64,000 nucleotides of DNA from SEAL01 sp032153715 (GCA_032153715.1 JALDYR010000001.1:248001-312000); one strand, 5' to 3'; shown: positions 1-7,965, numbered from the stretch's first letter. Program-made: numbers and translations. The notes: a model not told the origin generated them from the sequence alone.

Positions 1-750
1 GTGCGCAAGCGTCGTGCTCACAGCTACAAACACGACACCGATAATCAGTACTATCGTCTGAAGGGCTGCCACGCTGCGTTTTGGTTCGGCATGAATTGTT
101 GGAATAATATCGCTAGCCGCGATGTAGATAAAGAAGCCACCAGTTACTGCAAGCAGCAGGTATTCGGGAATCGGCAGTGACCCACCTACTAAATACACTA
201 GGACCGCTCCCACAATCGTCGCCAGCGCACTGACAAGGTTCGCCAACAGCACTCGTGTTTTTTTCATCCCCTTGGCAAGGAGTAATCCAAAATCACCAAT
301 CTCCTGCGGGATCTCGTGTGCGGCAATCGCGAGCGTCGTCACAATACCAGTCGCCGGGCTTACCAGGAACGCCGCACCGATAGCCAAACCATCAATAAAG
401 TTATGGAGCGTATCGCCAATAATAATCAATGAGGAGTTGCGACGCGGGCCATGATGGTGCGCGCCTTCGTCGTGATGGTGATGAAACCAACCAAGCGTTC
501 GCTCAAGAATAAAGAAAAATAAAAGGCCAATGAGCGTCGCCTGCAGCACTTTGTTTGAATCCCCCATTTCGAGCGCTTCAGGCAAAACATCAAAGAAAGC
601 GGCGGCCAGTAGCGCGCCCGCGGCAAAAGGTACCGAGACGCGTTGTAGCTTTTCGACGCCCCATTTTCCATATAGTAAATAGATACCGCCAATCAGCGAA
701 ATAAGACTACCGGCAATCGCCGCAATAAGTAAAATAAGTAATTCGTTCAT
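1..750 (-). CDS. ZIP-family divalent metal transporter (3' end outside window)
   Basis: Integral membrane permease that probably moves zinc or a similar divalent metal across the cytoplasmic membrane. The 250 visible codons run without a stop to the window edge, so the last residues are missing. Translation from the ATG at 750 (MNELLILL) gives hydrophobic segments throughout. Two ZIP signatures carrying the metal-site His and Glu residues are visible: HNFIDGLAIG near residue 116 and HEIPQE near residue 145. Between them, residues 90-100 form a His-rich stretch (HHHHDEGAHHH) in the expected cytoplasmic loop, which probably binds metal. Family assignment is firm. Substrate is inferred. Confidence 0.9.
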   Translation of the reverse strand, partial: MNELLILLIAAIAGSLISLIGGIYLLYGKWGVEKLQRVSVPFAAGALLAAAFFDVLPEALEMGDSNKVLQATLIGLLFFFILERTLGWFHHHHDEGAHHHGPRRNSSLIIIGDTLHNFIDGLAIGAAFLVSPATGIVTTLAIAAHEIPQEIGDFGLLLAKGMKKTRVLLANLVSALATIVGAVLVYLVGGSLPIPEYLLLAVTGGFFIYIAASDIIPTIHAEPKRSVAALQTIVLIIGVVFVAVSTTLAH

Positions 751-821
751 AACTACTGTTAGTGTAGCAACGTCGAATTTTACATGCAAATCTGTCGCAA
801 TTATTGCGATTATTGCATAGA

Positions 822-1250
822 CTATCGATCAATTTGATTCAGCACACACCATTTGTAGATGAGCTGCTCTGGTCGATATATGCTTTCCTTAAACAAGTGC
901 GGGTCCATAAATGCGACTTCGTCAGCATCTTCACCAATACCATACGCATAGCCGTCATTAATTTTGACACTGTACACGAGCCACATTAGCCAGGCATCTT
1001 TCGTCTCGACATAAAACGAATCGGTACCGACAAGGTCCGCTGCGAAGCTCTCGGTGACAAGCACCTCCTCGTACAATTCACGCTTCAATCCTTCAAGCGG
1101 TGTCTCGCCATGATCGATGCCGCCACCAGGCAAGCTCCATTCACTGCCCTTCTCTTTGACGACTAGCACTTCCCCGTTTTCATTACGGACAATTGCCTTG
1201 AGCGACACCCGATAAAAACTTTCGGGATATTTACCTTTTTGTACTGTCAT
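822..1250 (-). CDS. NUDIX hydrolase
   Basis: Probable pyrophosphohydrolase of nucleoside diphosphate-linked substrates. The Nudix box is visible (GGGIDHGETPLEG followed by RELYEEV), with the catalytic REL.EE core. The glycine normally found two residues after EE is replaced (VLV), so the box is slightly off-consensus. I start at the ATG at 1250 (MTVQKGKYPE) because AAAGGAG lies about 9 nt upstream of it. An in-frame ATG at 1283 would add 11 residues but would place that ribosome site inside the gene. Product 142 aa. It follows typA on the same strand. Substrate unknown. Confidence 0.85.
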   Translation of the reverse strand: MTVQKGKYPESFYRVSLKAIVRNENGEVLVVKEKGSEWSLPGGGIDHGETPLEGLKRELYEEVLVTESFAADLVGTDSFYVETKDAWLMWLVYSVKINDGYAYGIGEDADEVAFMDPHLFKESIYRPEQLIYKWCVLNQIDR

Positions 1251-1316
1251 TAGCAAGTACTCCTTTTCTCCAAATAAGCCCATCCCGAGCCTATTTGGAG
1301 AAAATTTCGCTAAGAA

Positions 1317-3140
1317 TTATTTTTTAGCGTTGCGCTTTCGCATGTTTGGATCGAGGAATCGTTTGCGAAGACGAAGTGACTGTGGTGTAACTTCAAGTAG
1401 CTCATCATCTTCGATAAAGTCGATACACTGTTCAAGGCTAAGGTCAGTGAATGGTGTCAACTGAATCGTACCGTCACTTGATGACGTACGCATGTTCGTT
1501 AGCTGCTTGCCGCGGCAAACGTTCACATCAAGGTCACCCTGGCGGTTATAAACACCAACGATCATACCTTGGTACACAGTCGTACCAGGACCGACATATA
1601 GTTCACCACGCGCTGCTGCTGCATCAAGCGCATACGCAGTTGTTGAACCAGCTTCGGTGGCAACAAGCGCACCGTTACGTGTCTGCTGCAATTTAGGGCC
1701 AACTGGCTGGTAGCCGTGAGGAAGGCTGTTAATGATAACCGTACCCTTTGTTGCAGTCAGGAGGAGGTTACGAAGACCGATCATTGCACGAGTTGGCAAG
1801 ATATACGTTGTGCGAGTTGTGCCGCTGCTTGTTTGCTCTTGCTTTGTGAGAGCCGCACGGCGAGTCCCGAGCTCTTGGCTGACAGCACCGAGGAATTCTG
1901 GCGCAACTTCGATCAACAATTCTTCAACAGGCTCTTTCACTTCGCCATCTTCTTCGATCGTCACAACCTGTGGACGACCAACTTCAAATTCAAAACCTTC
2001 ACGGCGAAGTGTTTCGATCAAGACTGAAAGGTGAAGTTCACCACGACCAGACACCGTAAAGCCGATGCCGTCATCTTCAACACGAAGGGACACGTTCGTC
2101 TCAAGTTCTTTCTTGAGGCGGTCACCAATCTGGCGTGAAGTATTAAACTCTGCCTCCTTACCCTTCATTGGGCTCGTGTTCGGGCCAAGATACATACTGA
2201 GTGTTGGCGCTTCAACGTCAATCACAGGCAGTGCTTCAGGGTTTTCTTTGTCAGCGATTGTTTCACCAATATGCGCATCAGCAATACCAGTCAAGGCAAC
2301 AATGTCACCGGCACCAGCTGCATCAATTTCTTCGCGGTTCAGACCACGGTAACCAAAGACCTTGTCGATCTTTGCATTTACAAGCGTACCATCGCGCTTG
2401 ATCAATACAACTTGCTGCGCTTTTTTGATATCACCGCGAGTAATACGGCCAATTGCGTACTTACCAAGAAAGTTGTCGTACTGCAATGAAGTCACAAGCA
2501 GTTGGAATGGCTTGTCTACTTCTACTGTTGGCGCTGGAATGTCGTTGATGATAGCGTCAAAAATTGGCGTCAAATCAGTGTGTTCTGCTGGATTTTCTGG
2601 CAGTTCAGTCCACGCTTTGCCGTCGCGGCCAATTGCGTAGTAGACAGGGTAATGCAGCTGGCTATCGTCAATCGCAAGTTCCAAGAAGAGATCAGATACT
2701 TCGTCGATCACTTCATCGATGCGGCGAGAAGGCTTGTCGATCTTGTTGATAATCACCACTGGCTTCAAACCAAGCTCGAGTGCCTTTGACAATACGAACT
2801 TTGTCTGTGGCATAGGGCCTTCCTGGGCGTCAACAACCAATAGGACACCGTCGGCCATGTTAAGGGTTCGCTCAACCTCGCCAGAGAAATCGGCGTGACC
2901 TGGAGTGTCAATAATGTTGATCTTGTAGTCACCGTGGTAGATCGATGTCTGCTTGGCAGTGATCGTGATACCACGCTCGTGCTCTTGGTCGCCGCTGTCC
3001 ATAATAAGGTCTTGGCTCATTTCCGCTTGGTTGTCACGGAAGGTGTTTGATTGCTTTAGTAGTCCATCTACCATTGTCGTCTTGCCGTGGTCAACGTGCG
3101 CGATGATGGCGATGTTGCGAATAAATTTAGGGTCTTTCAT
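1317..3140 (-). CDS. typA: Translational GTPase TypA/BipA
   Basis: Ribosome-associated GTPase of the EF-G family, linked to ribosome assembly and stress adaptation. The 607-aa length matches the family. Visible features are the P-loop HVDHGKTTMVDG near residue 16, the switch region ERGITI, the DTPGHADFSGEV motif, NKID for guanine specificity, then EF-G-like domains and the TypA C-terminal domain ending in a basic tail (LRLRKRFLDPNMRKRNAKK). The leader is unusual: a TATAGT box (3179-3184) puts the predicted RNA start near the AAAGGAG, which is separated from the ATG by a small hairpin at 3149-3166. Confidence 0.97.
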   Translation of the reverse strand: MKDPKFIRNIAIIAHVDHGKTTMVDGLLKQSNTFRDNQAEMSQDLIMDSGDQEHERGITITAKQTSIYHGDYKINIIDTPGHADFSGEVERTLNMADGVLLVVDAQEGPMPQTKFVLSKALELGLKPVVIINKIDKPSRRIDEVIDEVSDLFLELAIDDSQLHYPVYYAIGRDGKAWTELPENPAEHTDLTPIFDAIINDIPAPTVEVDKPFQLLVTSLQYDNFLGKYAIGRITRGDIKKAQQVVLIKRDGTLVNAKIDKVFGYRGLNREEIDAAGAGDIVALTGIADAHIGETIADKENPEALPVIDVEAPTLSMYLGPNTSPMKGKEAEFNTSRQIGDRLKKELETNVSLRVEDDGIGFTVSGRGELHLSVLIETLRREGFEFEVGRPQVVTIEEDGEVKEPVEELLIEVAPEFLGAVSQELGTRRAALTKQEQTSSGTTRTTYILPTRAMIGLRNLLLTATKGTVIINSLPHGYQPVGPKLQQTRNGALVATEAGSTTAYALDAAAARGELYVGPGTTVYQGMIVGVYNRQGDLDVNVCRGKQLTNMRTSSSDGTIQLTPFTDLSLEQCIDFIEDDELLEVTPQSLRLRKRFLDPNMRKRNAKK

Positions 3141-3148
3141 AAAAATAT

Positions 3149-3184
3149 GCCTCGATTTGTCGGGGCTCCTTTACGCCGACTATA
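3149..3184 (-). promoter_or_regulatory. typA promoter box and hairpin-spaced ribosome site
   Basis: Read on the minus strand: TATAGT (3184-3179), AAAGGAG (3172-3166), then a hairpin of 7-nt arms with one mismatch and a 4-nt loop (3160-3166 with 3149-3155), then the ATG at 3140. The Shine-Dalgarno-like element is 25 nt from the start, too far for linear use unless the hairpin closes the gap. Functional role is inferred. Confidence 0.45.
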
Positions 3185-3215
3185 ACAGATTGAGGGTGGA
3201 ATTTCAATGGGGATA

Positions 3216-3244
3216 TTGTATTTTTGTAGTTTTTATTGTATAAT
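3216..3244 (+). promoter_or_regulatory. Sigma70-type promoter for the receiver-like gene
   Basis: TTGTAT (3216-3221), a 17-bp spacer and a perfect TATAAT (3239-3244). Predicted start near 3251 gives a leader of about 40 nt that contains AGGAG at 3281-3285. Confidence 0.7.
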
Positions 3245-3291
3245 TTATATCGACCTAAGTTCTACATGACCGATAGATCTAGGAGACCCTT

Positions 3292-3705
3292 ATGTATGAT
3301 ACTGTACTGCTCGCGACGCATGACAACGCTACGAAAGAACTTTTTGCATCGCAGCTCCGCTTCGTCTTGTCAGGTGTCGACATCCTTAATACTGCCGACA
3401 TCGACGAAGCATGTAGCTTCTATGGGATAGCAACGTACTCGATGAGCGGCTTAGGGTTTGATGCAGTCATCGTCGATTGTCGCGTCCTATATGGCGACGA
3501 CCTACTCGACATGCTATTTCGCGACCGAGAGGACGAAAAATATCATGGCGCCATTATGACAATCGGCGCGCACATGCAGATAGTGCAACACCTGGCATTG
3601 CCACTTGGCGACTACCAGCTAGACGCCGTCAGATGCGGACAGCAAGCTGGTCAATTGCTATCAGGACGACATGCCCTGCGCACTGTTACAGACATAGGTC
3701 TTTAG
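3292..3705 (+). CDS. Stand-alone receiver-like (REC-fold) protein, probably non-phosphorylatable
   Basis: A 137-aa protein whose start resembles a CheY-type receiver: a first beta strand (TVLLATHD), a helix, a second strand (VDILNTADIDEA), and a third strand ending in VIVDC, where the aspartate sits in the phosphoacceptor position. The acidic pair after strand 1 is missing (ATHDN) and no conserved C-terminal lysine is evident, so it may be a pseudo-receiver or only a look-alike fold. AGGAG lies 6 nt before the ATG. The gene stands alone between its own promoter and a terminator, divergent from typA. No output domain or kinase is nearby. Confidence 0.7.
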   Translation: MYDTVLLATHDNATKELFASQLRFVLSGVDILNTADIDEACSFYGIATYSMSGLGFDAVIVDCRVLYGDDLLDMLFRDREDEKYHGAIMTIGAHMQIVQHLALPLGDYQLDAVRCGQQAGQLLSGRHALRTVTDIGL

Positions 3706-3716
3706 CCCACTCATAA

Positions 3717-3770
3717 GCGCCCACTGAAGCAATTCGGTGATGCCCTTTAGTGGGTGCTTTTTATTTTTTA
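3717..3770 (+). terminator. Rho-independent terminator after the receiver-like gene
   Basis: Thirteen base pairs (3717-3729 with 3745-3757, including G-U pairs) around a 15-nt loop, followed by a T-rich tract (3758-3770). Confidence 0.85.
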
Positions 3771-3990
3771 GGAGATAAAGAGGACTATCGCAAGTAAACT
3801 TGCTCCTCCGTTCATTTATAGGGAAAAATAGCTGACGCTGCTTTTCCCTATTTCATTCACTGCGCGAAGCCGAGGACTTGCCATTTCTGCTCCGCTCTCG
3901 GGCTAAAGCCCTGCCGCTCCGGCCAAGCATTGCATCCTCAAACTGCCACTGGCAGTTTTCGCCTATCGGTTCAAGTCCTCCTATTTTTAC
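3771..3990. other. Non-coding hairpin-rich spacer before tRNA-Leu
   Basis: No convincing gene. It holds a perfect 10-bp stem (3818-3827 with 3842-3851), a 9-bp palindrome with a single-base loop (3940-3958), and a 13-base piece at 3968-3980 identical, on the opposite strand, to the T-arm of the neighbouring tRNA-Leu (complement 4046-4058). Open frames crossing here are tRNA-proximal artefacts. Confidence 0.5.
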
Positions 3991-3993
3991 ATA

Positions 3994-4036
3994 CCATAGA
4001 AAAAAGACAGGTGTAGAACCTGTCTTTTTTCTATGG
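3994..4036 (-). terminator. Long perfect inverted repeat terminating tRNA-Leu
   Basis: A perfect 19-bp stem (3994-4012 with 4018-4036) and a 5-nt loop. The arms contain A- and T-runs, so it could stop transcription from either side. On the minus strand its first arm overlaps the encoded CCA of the tRNA (4034-4036). Confidence 0.75.
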
Positions 4037-4120
4037 TGCGCGAAAGAGGACTTGAACCTCCACGCCCCGAAGGGCACCAGCCCCTCAAGCTGACGCGTCT
4101 ACCAATTCCGCCATTCGCGC
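4034..4120 (-). tRNA. tRNA-Leu (GAG anticodon), CCA encoded
   Basis: An 87-nt class II tRNA on the minus strand. The acceptor stem pairs GCGCGAA with TTCGCGC, followed by discriminator A and an encoded CCA. Also visible are a D-arm with GGCGGAATTGGTAGACGC, an anticodon stem TCAGC/GCTGG around TTGAGGG (anticodon GAG, reading CUC/CUU), a long variable arm (TGCCCTTCGGGGCG) and a T-arm with GGTTCAAGTCC. Transcribed from a promoter at 4216-4244, with a duplicated piece of its own 5' half in the leader. Confidence 0.95.
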
Positions 4121-4156
4121 ATGTGCACCAAAATGTTCTTCAACCCGTTCGCGTCA

Positions 4157-4196
4157 GACGCGTCTACGATTACTCATAAAGCCGCCATTCGCGCAT
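4157..4196 (-). pseudogene. Degenerate copy of the tRNA-Leu 5' half in the tRNA leader
   Basis: Two blocks repeat the tRNA in the same orientation and order. Bases 4182-4196 match 4108-4122 (15 of 15; acceptor 5' strand and start of the D-arm). Bases 4157-4167 match 4092-4102 (11 of 11; end of the D-arm). They are separated by 14 unrelated bases. The copy lies between the promoter and the mature tRNA, so it should be co-transcribed. Confidence 0.75.
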
Positions 4197-4215
4197 AAGG
4201 GTGATTACTCGAACG

Positions 4216-4244
4216 ATTATAGCGAAGAAAGTGATTTTATGCAA
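4216..4244 (-). promoter_or_regulatory. Promoter of tRNA-Leu
   Basis: On the minus strand: TTGCAT (4244-4239), a 17-bp spacer and TATAAT (4221-4216). Predicted start near 4209, about 90 nt before the mature tRNA 5' end. Confidence 0.7.
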
Positions 4245-4250
4245 TGGATA

Positions 4251-6059
4251 CTATGGAGTCTTGTAAACCGCAGCCTGTTCGGCTGTCCACTGCGTTATAT
4301 TCGCAAATCGATCCGTTGACGAAATCAATACCTGATCCTTCGTGATTGAATGAGTGGTACGCGTATGGGCATAGATCATATTTGATTGATACAGCCCGAT
4401 TGCCGGCGCATCTTCAAGCCACTGGTCTGCAAACGCCTTGTATTTAACGTTACGTAGCTCTGGCTCGGATCGCGTGCGAGCACTAGCAAGCGCGTCATCA
4501 CTTGTAGCGTTACTATAGTTTGAGAAGTTCAAGATACCCCGCGAGTGCCAGTAAGCAAATACATCAGGATCAGCTCCGATCCACAATTCATCGATCAGCA
4601 CATCGTAATTACGCGGCTGCAAGATTGCCTGAGTAAAACTTTGCCCGACTTCTGTTGGATCAACAATCTGAACTTCTACCTGCACGCCAAGCTGGCGCCA
4701 CTGCGTACTAATAAGGTCAAGCGAGCGCTCAAACTCAGGATTTTTGCGAGTCACAATTCGCAGCTTTAATGGCTGGTCAGCTTTTTTACGAATACCATCA
4801 CTACCGACGACCCAACCGCTCGATTCAAGGAGGCGTTTTGCTTCATTAATATTTGGCGCCGGCGGTTTTGGAATGTCGTCGCCCGTCAACTGACCATCAA
4901 TAAACGGCAGCGATAATTCGCGCGGACTGCCATACAGTTGCTTGCGAATGTCGGCCGTATTTGTACCAATCTGCAATGCACGACGCACAGAAGTATCTTT
5001 CAGGTTTGGCTGCGTCGTATTAAAGATCGCATACACACCACTATTGATTGGCTTAACAATCACTTCATATTTGCCTGCATCTCTCTTTTCGACAGTCCGA
5101 GCCGTTTCGCTCGTGATGTCTGCTGCGGCACTTACCTCACCGGTTTGAATTGCTGTTGCGACACGTTCGTCAGTATTGTAGGCATGTACCTGGAAGCGAT
5201 CAAGGCGAGGCTTGCCGCGGTAATACTTTTCGAACGCACCCATGTGAACGATCTTGCGATCATCCTCACCACCCACCGTCTGTAGCAAGCGAATTTGGAA
5301 CGGTCCACTACCGACAGGATTATTGTTATAGGCCGCTTCACGCATCACCTGCGGATTAACGTCCTTTAGAAGATGTTCAGGCAGCACCGAGAAGGTTAAT
5401 GCCTGAGGGAATGGCGCATATGGACCAGAGAGCGTGAACTGCACCTTGTAGTCACTTTGGACCGCAATACCAACATCTTTCCAGCTAGAATAATTGGCGT
5501 CTTTATTGGTCGCGCGCGTAGCGGCATTTTTCATTAGCTCTACCGTAAAGGCCACGTCTCGTGCCGTCAGTGCAAATCCATCATGCCACTTGGCATCACG
5601 ACGAAGATCAATTGTATAGACCTTGCCCGATTCATCACGTTGCATATGGGTGGCAAGATCCCCTCGTAGATGACCAGTCGTATCGTACGTATACAGGGAC
5701 GAAAATAGCAGCCGACTAGTAGCAACTTCTGCATTTGAAGTAGCGTACAACGGATTCAGTGACCCAACAGGCCCCTTGACCGCTTCGGCATAAACCCCGC
5801 CAGATGCCGGCGCCACTGTCGAGTAATTACGCTGAAACCATAGCATTTGAATACCAACGATACTGATCAACAGTGCCACGCCGACCATCCAGGTGATGAT
5901 ATGACGTCGCACACTGCGGATATTATCCCAGCGCTTAACGATAAATTTATGGGCATGGCGAATCGTCGCGCCTTCTGCGCGCTTTGCTCGCTTTGAAAAG
6001 TCCTTGCGGCTCAGTTTCACCTTTTGAAACCGTCGCCAGTCGCGTCCTTCGCCAGCCAT
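4251..6059 (-). CDS. Membrane-anchored ABC-type peptide-binding protein (SBP family 5)
   Basis: An extracytoplasmic oligopeptide/dipeptide-binding protein by fold. After the anchor come GPVGSLNPLYATSNAEV, RRDAKWHDGFALTARDVAFT and NPVGSGPFQI, the usual conserved stretches of the DppA/OppA family. Length 602 aa. The N-terminus is unusual: about 53 strongly basic residues precede one hydrophobic segment (residues 54-75), with no lipobox, so it looks like an uncleaved signal anchor with a basic cytoplasmic tail. No permease or ATPase partner is in the window. It is the last gene after pepP, a small membrane gene and secG. Confidence 0.9.
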   Translation of the reverse strand: MAGEGRDWRRFQKVKLSRKDFSKRAKRAEGATIRHAHKFIVKRWDNIRSVRRHIITWMVGVALLISIVGIQMLWFQRNYSTVAPASGGVYAEAVKGPVGSLNPLYATSNAEVATSRLLFSSLYTYDTTGHLRGDLATHMQRDESGKVYTIDLRRDAKWHDGFALTARDVAFTVELMKNAATRATNKDANYSSWKDVGIAVQSDYKVQFTLSGPYAPFPQALTFSVLPEHLLKDVNPQVMREAAYNNNPVGSGPFQIRLLQTVGGEDDRKIVHMGAFEKYYRGKPRLDRFQVHAYNTDERVATAIQTGEVSAAADITSETARTVEKRDAGKYEVIVKPINSGVYAIFNTTQPNLKDTSVRRALQIGTNTADIRKQLYGSPRELSLPFIDGQLTGDDIPKPPAPNINEAKRLLESSGWVVGSDGIRKKADQPLKLRIVTRKNPEFERSLDLISTQWRQLGVQVEVQIVDPTEVGQSFTQAILQPRNYDVLIDELWIGADPDVFAYWHSRGILNFSNYSNATSDDALASARTRSEPELRNVKYKAFADQWLEDAPAIGLYQSNMIYAHTRTTHSITKDQVLISSTDRFANITQWTAEQAAVYKTP

Positions 6060-6075
6060 GATTTAATTCCTGCGA

Positions 6076-6297
6076 TTAGGCAGGGAGAAGAAGCCCTGTT
6101 AAGATCGATAGTACGAAAATAACGGCCAAAACAATCGTTGCCTCGAATAAGTTCTTATCAAGACCACGTCGTGTAGTATAAAGTTCTCCTGAGCTACCAA
6201 ATCCGGCACCGAGCGAAGCGCCGCGTTGCTGCAAGAGGATACTGACAATCATCAAGACTGCTGATCCTACTGTTACAAATTGTAAAATTCCATCCAT
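6076..6297 (-). CDS. secG: Preprotein translocase subunit SecG
   Basis: Small accessory subunit of the SecYEG protein-export channel. The 73-aa protein has two hydrophobic segments (residues 5-23 and 52-71) joined by the family's conserved loop (LLQQRGASLGAGFGSSGE). It overlaps the end of the upstream membrane-protein gene by one base, so the two are translationally coupled. The peptide-binding protein follows 16 nt downstream. Confidence 0.93.
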   Translation of the reverse strand: MDGILQFVTVGSAVLMIVSILLQQRGASLGAGFGSSGELYTTRRGLDKNLFEATIVLAVIFVLSILTGLLLPA

Positions 6298-6722
6298 TAT
6301 ATTCTTCCCTCATATTTACGGCCGTAGCCAAGTTCTAATGCACTACTTACTATATAGTTTACCAGACTCAGGATCATTCCGGTAAGAATTGAATTCAAGA
6401 AGCTCATCTGTAGACCAGGTGTCAGTGCCAACGAGATGTACACCATTAGTCCATTCACAATAATAATGAAGAGACCCAGGGTTACTAAAATAGCCGGGAG
6501 CGACAGAATAATGATAATTGGCCGCAGGACACTGTTAATAACAGAGAAAACGAGACCGGCCAGCAAGAAAACACTGTAGCCAGCATCGACCTGTGCGTCG
6601 CTATAACCGTCACCCAATAGGCGGACAGCAATCCAAAGACCGAAGGAGTTAAGAATCCAACGCACTAGAAAAACAGCAAATTGTCGTCTCATATAGTACT
6701 TCTCATTATACGGATTCATCAC
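6297..6722 (-). CDS. Small four-helix membrane protein, phage-holin-4_2-like family
   Basis: A 141-aa membrane protein with about four hydrophobic segments and the pattern INSVLRPIIIILSLPAILVT typical of the YvlD-like family (annotated as phage holin 4_2 but found in ordinary bacterial genomes). Function unknown; a role in the envelope is plausible. It overlaps pepP upstream by 4 bp (ATGA) and secG downstream by 1 bp, so it belongs to that operon. Confidence 0.8.
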   Translation of the reverse strand: MMNPYNEKYYMRRQFAVFLVRWILNSFGLWIAVRLLGDGYSDAQVDAGYSVFLLAGLVFSVINSVLRPIIIILSLPAILVTLGLFIIIVNGLMVYISLALTPGLQMSFLNSILTGMILSLVNYIVSSALELGYGRKYEGRI

Positions 6723-7936
6723 AAGCCTGTCGAGAGCTTTGCGCTTAAGTTACGATGACCTGACGGCGTAATCAGGATATCGTCCTCAATACGCACGCCA
6801 ATCCCCTCCTCTGGCAAGTAAATGCCCGGCTCAACCGTAAGTACCATACCCGGTTTGAATTCATTCGGGGCGCCTAATGCGTCATGCACATCAATGCCCA
6901 AACCATGACTAATCGCGTGCGGGAAGTATTTATGGTACATATCCATATCCGACGGATCCTTGAGTAATTTCAAATCAATTAGAGCCTGCTTCATAATGCG
7001 ATCGACTTCGTTGTGATATGTCGAGACGGGCAAGCCAGGCTGCAATAGCGCGATGATTTGCTTTTGTGCCGCCTCGACGGCTGCGTGGACATCCTTTTGT
7101 CGCTTTGTTGGCTCACCAACAGCGTACGTCCTGGTGATATCAGCTGCATAGCCGTCCACGCGCGCACCCACGTCCATCAGCAGTAACGTGCCCCGACGAA
7201 GGCGTGATTGGTTTTTTACATAGTGAAGCGTACAGGCGTTACTGCCATCAGCAACGATTGGATCATAAGCATGACCGGTCGCGCCGCTTGCGCGAAACTC
7301 ATGCGTAAACAATGCCTCAATTTCGTACTCGAACTTGTAAACCGTCAGGTTATCATGAGCTAGCTCAAAGGCATGGTTTGTTAAATTTATCGCCGCTTGT
7401 AACGCCGACACTTCGGCTGGCGATTTAATCGCTCGAAGCTTGGCAAGTTCCGGGCGAAAATCCTGCACTTTATGGAATGTCCGCGCTAACAGCTCACGCA
7501 TTTCTTTTGCGTTTGGATTCAAATGGAAGTCAAAATATTCATGGTGCGACGGCTGGTCAACCATTGAAACGAACTGGTGCTTTCGAGCGGTCTGTTTTAA
7601 TAATTCGTTCGCCTTTGTTCGATCGATCACATCATGAATACCGCTAATCTTTCGCGCGTCAGCAACTGACAGACTACCATCAAACAATGCATGCACATCA
7701 CTGACGCTTGGCGCCACTAGCCAACTTCGGCTACGGGTCGCATCCATGATCAACCACCAGTCAGGATAGTCAATTCCTGTTAAATACCAGAAGTTTGCTT
7801 CTTGCTCGAACTTAAAAGCAGCGTCATTGCTGCGCTGCATTTGACTGTAGGCTGGGACTACCAATACCCCGCCTCGAAGTGCCTCGAATGTTCGATCTCG
7901 ATTTTCCGTAAAGAATGTATGGTCTATCGTTGGCAT
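6719..7936 (-). CDS. pepP: Xaa-Pro aminopeptidase (M24 metallopeptidase)
   Basis: Cytosolic aminopeptidase releasing N-terminal residues before proline. It has the aminopeptidase P N-terminal domain (about residues 1-140) and the pita-bread catalytic domain. Metal ligands are visible: Asp in LLMDVGARVDGYAADITRTY, His in HAISHGLGIDVHD, and the two Glu in TVEPGIYLPEEGIGVRIEDD. The 405 aa is close to the family's usual length. AGGA lies about 10 nt before the ATG. First gene of the operon continuing to secG. Confidence 0.95.
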   Translation of the reverse strand: MPTIDHTFFTENRDRTFEALRGGVLVVPAYSQMQRSNDAAFKFEQEANFWYLTGIDYPDWWLIMDATRSRSWLVAPSVSDVHALFDGSLSVADARKISGIHDVIDRTKANELLKQTARKHQFVSMVDQPSHHEYFDFHLNPNAKEMRELLARTFHKVQDFRPELAKLRAIKSPAEVSALQAAINLTNHAFELAHDNLTVYKFEYEIEALFTHEFRASGATGHAYDPIVADGSNACTLHYVKNQSRLRRGTLLLMDVGARVDGYAADITRTYAVGEPTKRQKDVHAAVEAAQKQIIALLQPGLPVSTYHNEVDRIMKQALIDLKLLKDPSDMDMYHKYFPHAISHGLGIDVHDALGAPNEFKPGMVLTVEPGIYLPEEGIGVRIEDDILITPSGHRNLSAKLSTGL

Positions 7937-7965
7937 AAGCTATATTCCTAGCCTAACATACATTG

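Noticed and set aside
3853..4093. Open frames on both strands across the tRNA-Leu region (74 and 71 codons)
   Set aside because: They run through the tRNA and its terminator palindrome and have no ribosome site; their sequences look like the usual tRNA-proximal artefacts.
6297..6722. Prophage holin
   Set aside because: The family name is historical. No other phage gene is near and it is embedded in a housekeeping operon with secG.
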